From contig JAJFMK010000240.1 in the NCBI GenBank assembly GCA_021772215.1, forward strand, positions 1 through 10,382: DNA of 10,382 nucleotides, in the 5' to 3' direction. The position numbers were made by a program, and so were the translations under genes. The stretch comes from Chlamydiota bacterium (GTDB taxonomy: Bacteria; Chlamydiota; Chlamydiia; Chlamydiales; JAJFMK01). Positions 7,701-10,382 of this stretch are shown here, in pieces. Numbering within the stretch: position 1 is the stretch's first letter; each line of letters opens with the position of its first letter. A model generated the notes under the pieces. That model was not told the origin of the DNA. It searched no databases and worked only from the letters and a program-made list of their open reading frames with translations.

Positions 7701-9244
7701 AGGAGGAGCGCGCTAAGGGTATTAGCGCCTCACTCATCGCATTGGCTCTGGTCGTTGTGGTGATGACCGGCTACTACCGCTTTGCCGGTGTTGTGGCCAG
7801 TATTGCCGTTCTTCTCAACCTGCTTATCATGTGGGGTGTGCTCCAAAACATTGATGCGGCGCTGACGCTTGCTGGTATTGCCGGTATCGTCTTGACCATT
7901 GGAATGGCGGTCGACGCCAACGTTTTGGTCTTTGAGAGGATCAAAGAGGAGTTTGCCATCTCAGGACGAATCGCTTCGGCTATTCAGACCGGCTATCGCA
8001 AAGCTTTCTCTGCGATTGTTGACTCCAATATTACAACTATCATTGCTGCCTTGATCTTGATCCAGTTTGACTCAGGGCCCATCAAAGGGTTCGCCGTGAC
8101 ACTGATTATCGGTATCATCTCCTCGATGTTCACCGCACTCTTTATGACCCGCTATTTCTTTGCTGGCTGGGTCAAAAGAGGGGGCAAGAAGCTATCGATG
8201 AGTAATCTGATCAGCGGAACAAAGATAGACTTCCTTTCGAAGACACGCTTTGTTGTCATTCTTTCAATTCTCGTCATCGCCTTTGGCGGCACGCTCTTTG
8301 TTAAGGAGAGTAGCACCATCTTCGGCATGGACTTTACAGGAGGATATGCTCTTACTGTTGAGGTTGAGGAGAAGGGTGAGGAGGCTCCAAGGATTGCCGC
8401 TCACAAAGCACTCGTAGAGTCGGGAGCGCCTGCTCTCGATGTTCAGGTGAGACAGCTCACCCATCCTAACCAGCTGCGCATTCAGCTCGGTATGGGCATG
8501 GAGGAGAGCTCCTATCCCTTCTATGAGATGCCTCGGGAGATTAAAGTTCCAGGTGCCACATATGAGTATGAGACTAACCCAAGACTCACCTGGGTTGTCA
8601 ATGCCTTAGCTGCGCATGGCGTGGAGGTTCAAGCTTCTGAACTGCCAAATCTCTCAAGCAATTGGAGCGTCGTCAGTGGACAGTTCTCCGACGTGATGCG
8701 TAATCAGGCGGCCTTTGCTCTGCTCTTAGCGATGGTGGCGATTCTCATCTATATTACTCTGCGCTTTCAGTTTAAATATGCGATTAGCGCTGTCATTGGA
8801 CTTGTCCATGATGTCATGTTAACGCTTGGTGTGATGGCGATCTTCCACTATCTCGGCTTCCCTGTGCAGATCGACCTCGTTGTCGTCGGAGCGATCATGA
8901 CGATTATCGGATACTCTCTTAACGATACGATTATCGTCTTTGACAGGATCCGTGAAGATACTAAGCTGATGCGTAAAAGCAGCTTTAGAGAGGTTGTCAA
9001 CCACTCGATCAACATCACGCTCTCAAGAACAGCGATGACTTCGGGTACCACTCTCTTGGTATTGGTCAGTCTGCTGCTTCTCGGCGGCCCTTCGATCTTC
9101 GCCTTCTCACTGGTGATGACGATGGGAGTTCTCTTTGGAACCGCTTCATCACTCTATGTTGCTCCGGCAGCCCTTCTCTATTTTCATGGGAAGGAGCATA
9201 AGAATGGCTCTAAAGGATCACTAAAGCTAAGAAACGCTTCATAA
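4712..9244 (+). CDS. secDF: SecD-SecF fusion, protein translocase accessory subunit
   Basis: An inner-membrane protein that uses the proton gradient to help pull exported proteins through SecYEG. The 1510 residues run as follows: helix 1 (about 9-28, FGLIVAVLGLTLYNILPTIF); an extra periplasmic region of about 600 residues (40-650) with no counterpart in E. coli SecD; the SecD D1 motif GLDLSGG (D668); the P1 domain with RVNKLGVSE and VISAP (942-946); SecD helices 2-6 (about 1005-1155) with GMAVDANVLVFERI (D1068); a SecF first helix (about 1178-1197); the SecF motif MDFTGG (D1207); the SecF periplasmic part; and SecF helices (about 1330-1495) with GYSLNDTIIVFDRIRE (N1404, D1405) and ITLSRTAMTS (R1439). 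D1068, D1405 and R1439 match by motif the conserved charged residues of the proton path. Ordinary SecDF fusions are about 740-850 residues; chlamydial ones are about 1400, so the length supports a chlamydial origin. The start ATG has an AGGA site eight bases upstream. The gene has its own promoter and terminator, so it is probably monocistronic. It appears intact. Confidence 0.97.
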   Translation: MEKQKKWQFGLIVAVLGLTLYNILPTIFYYSKPLDKAVNQEMASHVVDSTIDRVDSLQDEGLKWIYSFNDLLGVKAQSVEAKEGDVGEYMVTFSSAQDAARFKRFLPRAGRLIPFVPGQLQLGYSANASQNEVVVVRNIGVNLAKSGAQDWFTFSPLQIEGAPAPLYVEWVQDRLIPLISAMTSDNALNAEATFVANAPADLNVDESLMRLAGEINGVVKGLGVSNPLTKSLLFRVSQGDSEVISALQKRAESAISSIEQKINTSTGQAGSADEKSISSRESVALLTQNLNELKSFTKLLSDQKALFTAQAVAMTPQQIQELVIQKATPGSEQEQSIPLSGASPFFDALFVDWEMGSIDFVLKPEISEIVLKEPKSETAARLKDQVGQLLINEVAYLSRISDEEIKVDGDQVSVRISPLLDTTGILKWDLGELAKRKGEEILGSLKSSWSPTHTDLQPQNFPILDQDSFSKLSALEQKIGLVLYTPATQAQEPPKGFRSSSIYLIAKGLRTLIKQAEQNPAVSNDLMQDMQALTQSLQAQGFIAYPGSSYGMDPIYKDDIIFELSDYYGMMLSATREKFEAKGSKRFAILPFSNVEQRLLTENQIGDQIQEDLLKWREAYNAAQVDLNLLERYSVPKPTKSPFIENIKLSAEKYLRGDERKVLNWGLDLSGGKAVRIGLVDHSGKAVTNPEDLRQAVDELYQRVNKLGVSERTIRIEDQNIHLEFPGSQGLSATELVKASSMTFHIVNEKFSRTNERLADPVNRFLQEVWNEAVVTNQKDIESINRIAWQKLGGDPSEESAGMPRGEFAELLYNSGLRLVSPEDRARSSTFNDTFSMVARLKGEDHSEWHGETHPLMFVFSNYAAEGSSLTNVNVGYDQTEGNMLQFDIKSSYDQKGRVGNPRDELYAWTSTFSEESVQGTPLENYSKGHGWRMAVLLNDQVISAPSLKGPLKDRASITGRFSQREISQLAADLRAGSLSFTPRILSENNISPDLGKEERAKGISASLIALALVVVVMTGYYRFAGVVASIAVLLNLLIMWGVLQNIDAALTLAGIAGIVLTIGMAVDANVLVFERIKEEFAISGRIASAIQTGYRKAFSAIVDSNITTIIAALILIQFDSGPIKGFAVTLIIGIISSMFTALFMTRYFFAGWVKRGGKKLSMSNLISGTKIDFLSKTRFVVILSILVIAFGGTLFVKESSTIFGMDFTGGYALTVEVEEKGEEAPRIAAHKALVESGAPALDVQVRQLTHPNQLRIQLGMGMEESSYPFYEMPREIKVPGATYEYETNPRLTWVVNALAAHGVEVQASELPNLSSNWSVVSGQFSDVMRNQAAFALLLAMVAILIYITLRFQFKYAISAVIGLVHDVMLTLGVMAIFHYLGFPVQIDLVVVGAIMTIIGYSLNDTIIVFDRIREDTKLMRKSSFREVVNHSINITLSRTAMTSGTTLLVLVSLLLLGGPSIFAFSLVMTMGVLFGTASSLYVAPAALLYFHGKEHKNGSKGSLKLRNAS

Positions 9245-9255
9245 AAGAGTACGAC

Positions 9256-9302
9256 ACACTCACATCGTTTACAATTTGGTAACCGATGTGGGTGTTTTTT
9301 TT
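9256..9302 (+). terminator. Strong rho-independent terminator of secDF
   Basis: A 12-bp stem is formed by ACACTCACATCG (9256-9267) and CGATGTGGGTGT (9284-9295), with one T-G wobble. It continues after one mismatch into TTAC/GTAA, with a six-base loop (9273-9278). Eight T residues follow directly (9295-9302). It begins 11 bases after the secDF stop codon and isolates secDF from the next gene. Confidence 0.93.
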
Positions 9303-9372
9303 ATCCATAAAAATTTCTTCCTATAAAAATAATAATATCTTAGTTTGAGAGCTTTCAAAAAAATAATCCTAC

Positions 9373-9376
9373 GAGG
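9373..9376 (+). promoter_or_regulatory. Ribosome binding site GAGG of the right-edge gene
   Basis: GAGG lies five bases upstream of the ATG at 9382, which supports this start for a gene whose stop is outside the window. Upstream, 9303-9372 is very AT-rich (for example TATAAAAATAATAATAT at 9323-9339) and probably holds the promoter, but I cannot assign a convincing -35 and -10 pair. Confidence 0.55.
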
Positions 9377-9381
9377 CGTAA

Positions 9382-10382
9382 ATGACAACACGTACCCATC
9401 CTTCTATCACACCCAACGCAGCTTCAACATCTGACGTAGCTCAACTTCCCCAACTCAAACAGGACCTTCGCCAATACATCGCATCTATTGGCCAAACAGA
9501 TCCCCAGCTGGCCTCCGAGCTCTCGCGCCGCGTTACCCTTTGCGACTGGACCCCTCACGAAATCCACTCTCTGCGCTCTCTTGGTCTTCCGATCCCCATC
9601 GCCTTTTGCCCGAACCCAGGCCTGCCCGGCGGCGGCGCTGGGGACCTTGTGGTCGATATGATTCGAGGGTTCATCACCATTGCTCTAGAAGGAAACAAAA
9701 AAGCTGTCGATCAGGACCTTGAGAAAAGAATCGTCAAAGCTACCATCCTCCTCCCCGATGGCAGTATAGAGGTCGGAAACCACCAAGGAGGTCGCGTCCT
9801 CAGCGACCCCAAGAAAAACCGCTTTGGCCTTAACCCAAGGTACACCCTCCTCGCCGCAGGGCAGGGGGAGTTTACCTCTGCACGTGTCACTTATATCGGT
9901 AATTTCCACAACAACCACTTCCACGACATTACCGGAGGAGCACAGTATTTTATTGAAGGAACGTTTCGCTACAGAGGCTGTTTTACCGAAGGCAAACGCC
10001 AAGGTCATGGCGAGCTTGAGAAATACAATCCCGAAACCAAAAGTTTCTACCTCTACTTTAAAGGCGACTGGAAAGAGGACAAACCCTACGATGGAAAAGT
10101 CCACACACCGGACGGAGGGGGCCTCACCATCAAAGAGGGAGTCATCATCGGCATGCAGGGACAAGCGATCGTCACCCCTTCACCTCAATCTCCCATCACA
10201 CCCAAACCCACCCCTACCGCAATCGCCCCCGAACCTCTCGTGGAGCGTAAACTCGAAAATCCCACCCTCTCTCTCAATTTAGAGGAGAGTATCAAAATCC
10301 TCACCCACTGCATCCAGCACGGCAAAGCGCAAGCCCAAAAGGCGCACGATAAAGATCTCATCATCCTCATCGGCAACACGGG
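9382..10382 (+). CDS. MORN-like repeat protein running into a P-loop NTPase domain (3' end outside window)
   Basis: An open frame of 333 full codons from ATG 9382 (protein begins MTTRTHPSITPNAAST) with no stop before the right edge. Residues 1-165 are not recognised; they include a short Gly-rich stretch (GLPGGGAGD). Three MORN-like units follow: YIGNFHNNHFHDITGG (from 171), YRGCFTEGKRQGHGEL (from 197) and YFKGDWKEDKPYDGK (from 225). The second is close to the consensus Y-x-G-x-F/W-x-x-G-K-x-x-G-x-G. A Pro/Thr-rich linker (about 259-280) leads to a helical segment and then LIILIGNTG, ending at residue 334, which is the hydrophobic strand and first four residues of a Walker A loop of the G-x-T-G-x-G-K-S/T type. 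The rest of the NTPase or GTPase lies outside the window. MORN repeats in other proteins bind membranes or proteins; a host-directed role is possible but unproven. Codon use is strongly C-ending (ACC, CCC, ATC, CTC), unlike the NACHT gene. It has its own ribosome binding site and lies behind a strong terminator. Confidence 0.85.
   Translation, partial: MTTRTHPSITPNAASTSDVAQLPQLKQDLRQYIASIGQTDPQLASELSRRVTLCDWTPHEIHSLRSLGLPIPIAFCPNPGLPGGGAGDLVVDMIRGFITIALEGNKKAVDQDLEKRIVKATILLPDGSIEVGNHQGGRVLSDPKKNRFGLNPRYTLLAAGQGEFTSARVTYIGNFHNNHFHDITGGAQYFIEGTFRYRGCFTEGKRQGHGELEKYNPETKSFYLYFKGDWKEDKPYDGKVHTPDGGGLTIKEGVIIGMQGQAIVTPSPQSPITPKPTPTAIAPEPLVERKLENPTLSLNLEESIKILTHCIQHGKAQAQKAHDKDLIILIGNT

Noticed and set aside
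9344..9367. TTGAGA...AATAAT as the promoter of the right-edge gene
   Set aside because: The spacer would be only 11 bases, too short for a sigma70-type promoter.
9685..10164. 159-codon open frame on the minus strand, and plus-strand frames at 9540-9722 and 9824-10282
   Set aside because: All overlap the better-supported frame from 9382 that carries the MORN-like repeats and Walker A start. The products are low-complexity and the frames lack supporting ribosome binding sites.
1..10382. CRISPR array, insertion sequence, integrase site or phage genes
   Set aside because: No regularly spaced direct repeats, transposase or integrase motifs, or terminal repeats with target duplications were seen on either strand.

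Overview
The window looks like a piece of chromosome from an amoeba-associated ('environmental') member of the Chlamydiae. The strongest clue is the 1510-residue protein encoded at 4712-9244. It is a SecD-SecF fusion with a roughly 600-residue extra segment between the first membrane helix and the SecD core, an arrangement I associate with chlamydial SecDF. The other genes (WD40 repeats, a NACHT-type NTPase, MORN-like repeats joined to a P-loop) are the eukaryote-like, lineage-specific genes common in Parachlamydia/Waddlia/Simkania-type genomes. I cannot name the genus. All four genes are on the + strand.

Layout: (1) 2-1351, the 3' part of a WD40-repeat gene that enters from the left edge, with nine beta-propeller blades visible. 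(2) 1433-4477, a 1014-residue NACHT-type STAND NTPase with a long, unassigned helical N-terminal half, preceded by a good sigma70-like promoter and an AGGAGG-like ribosome binding site. (3) 4478-4711, a gap without a gene, holding a weak hairpin, a DnaA-box-like site and a promoter close to the next gene. (4) 4712-9244, secDF, ended by a strong rho-independent terminator at 9256-9302. (5) 9382 to the right edge, an open gene with no stop inside the window. It encodes MORN-like repeats, a proline-rich linker and the first residues of a Walker A loop.

How they fit together: secDF is a housekeeping export gene with its own promoter and terminator, so it is a transcriptional island between accessory genes. 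The WD40 and NACHT genes are adjacent and co-directional. Their ends resemble the two halves of the NACHT-pentapeptide-WD40 proteins known in bacteria and protists, so they may be tandem relatives or a split sensor/NTPase pair. An exact 12-base sequence, CGTTTGTCCACA, lies inside the NACHT promoter and, inverted, upstream of the secDF promoter. It contains a one-mismatch DnaA box and suggests shared regulation or an old boundary around the NACHT gene. Base composition changes sharply from gene to gene: the NACHT gene is AT-rich, secDF is near balanced, and the MORN gene is rich in C-ending codons. This fits a mosaic of core and acquired DNA.
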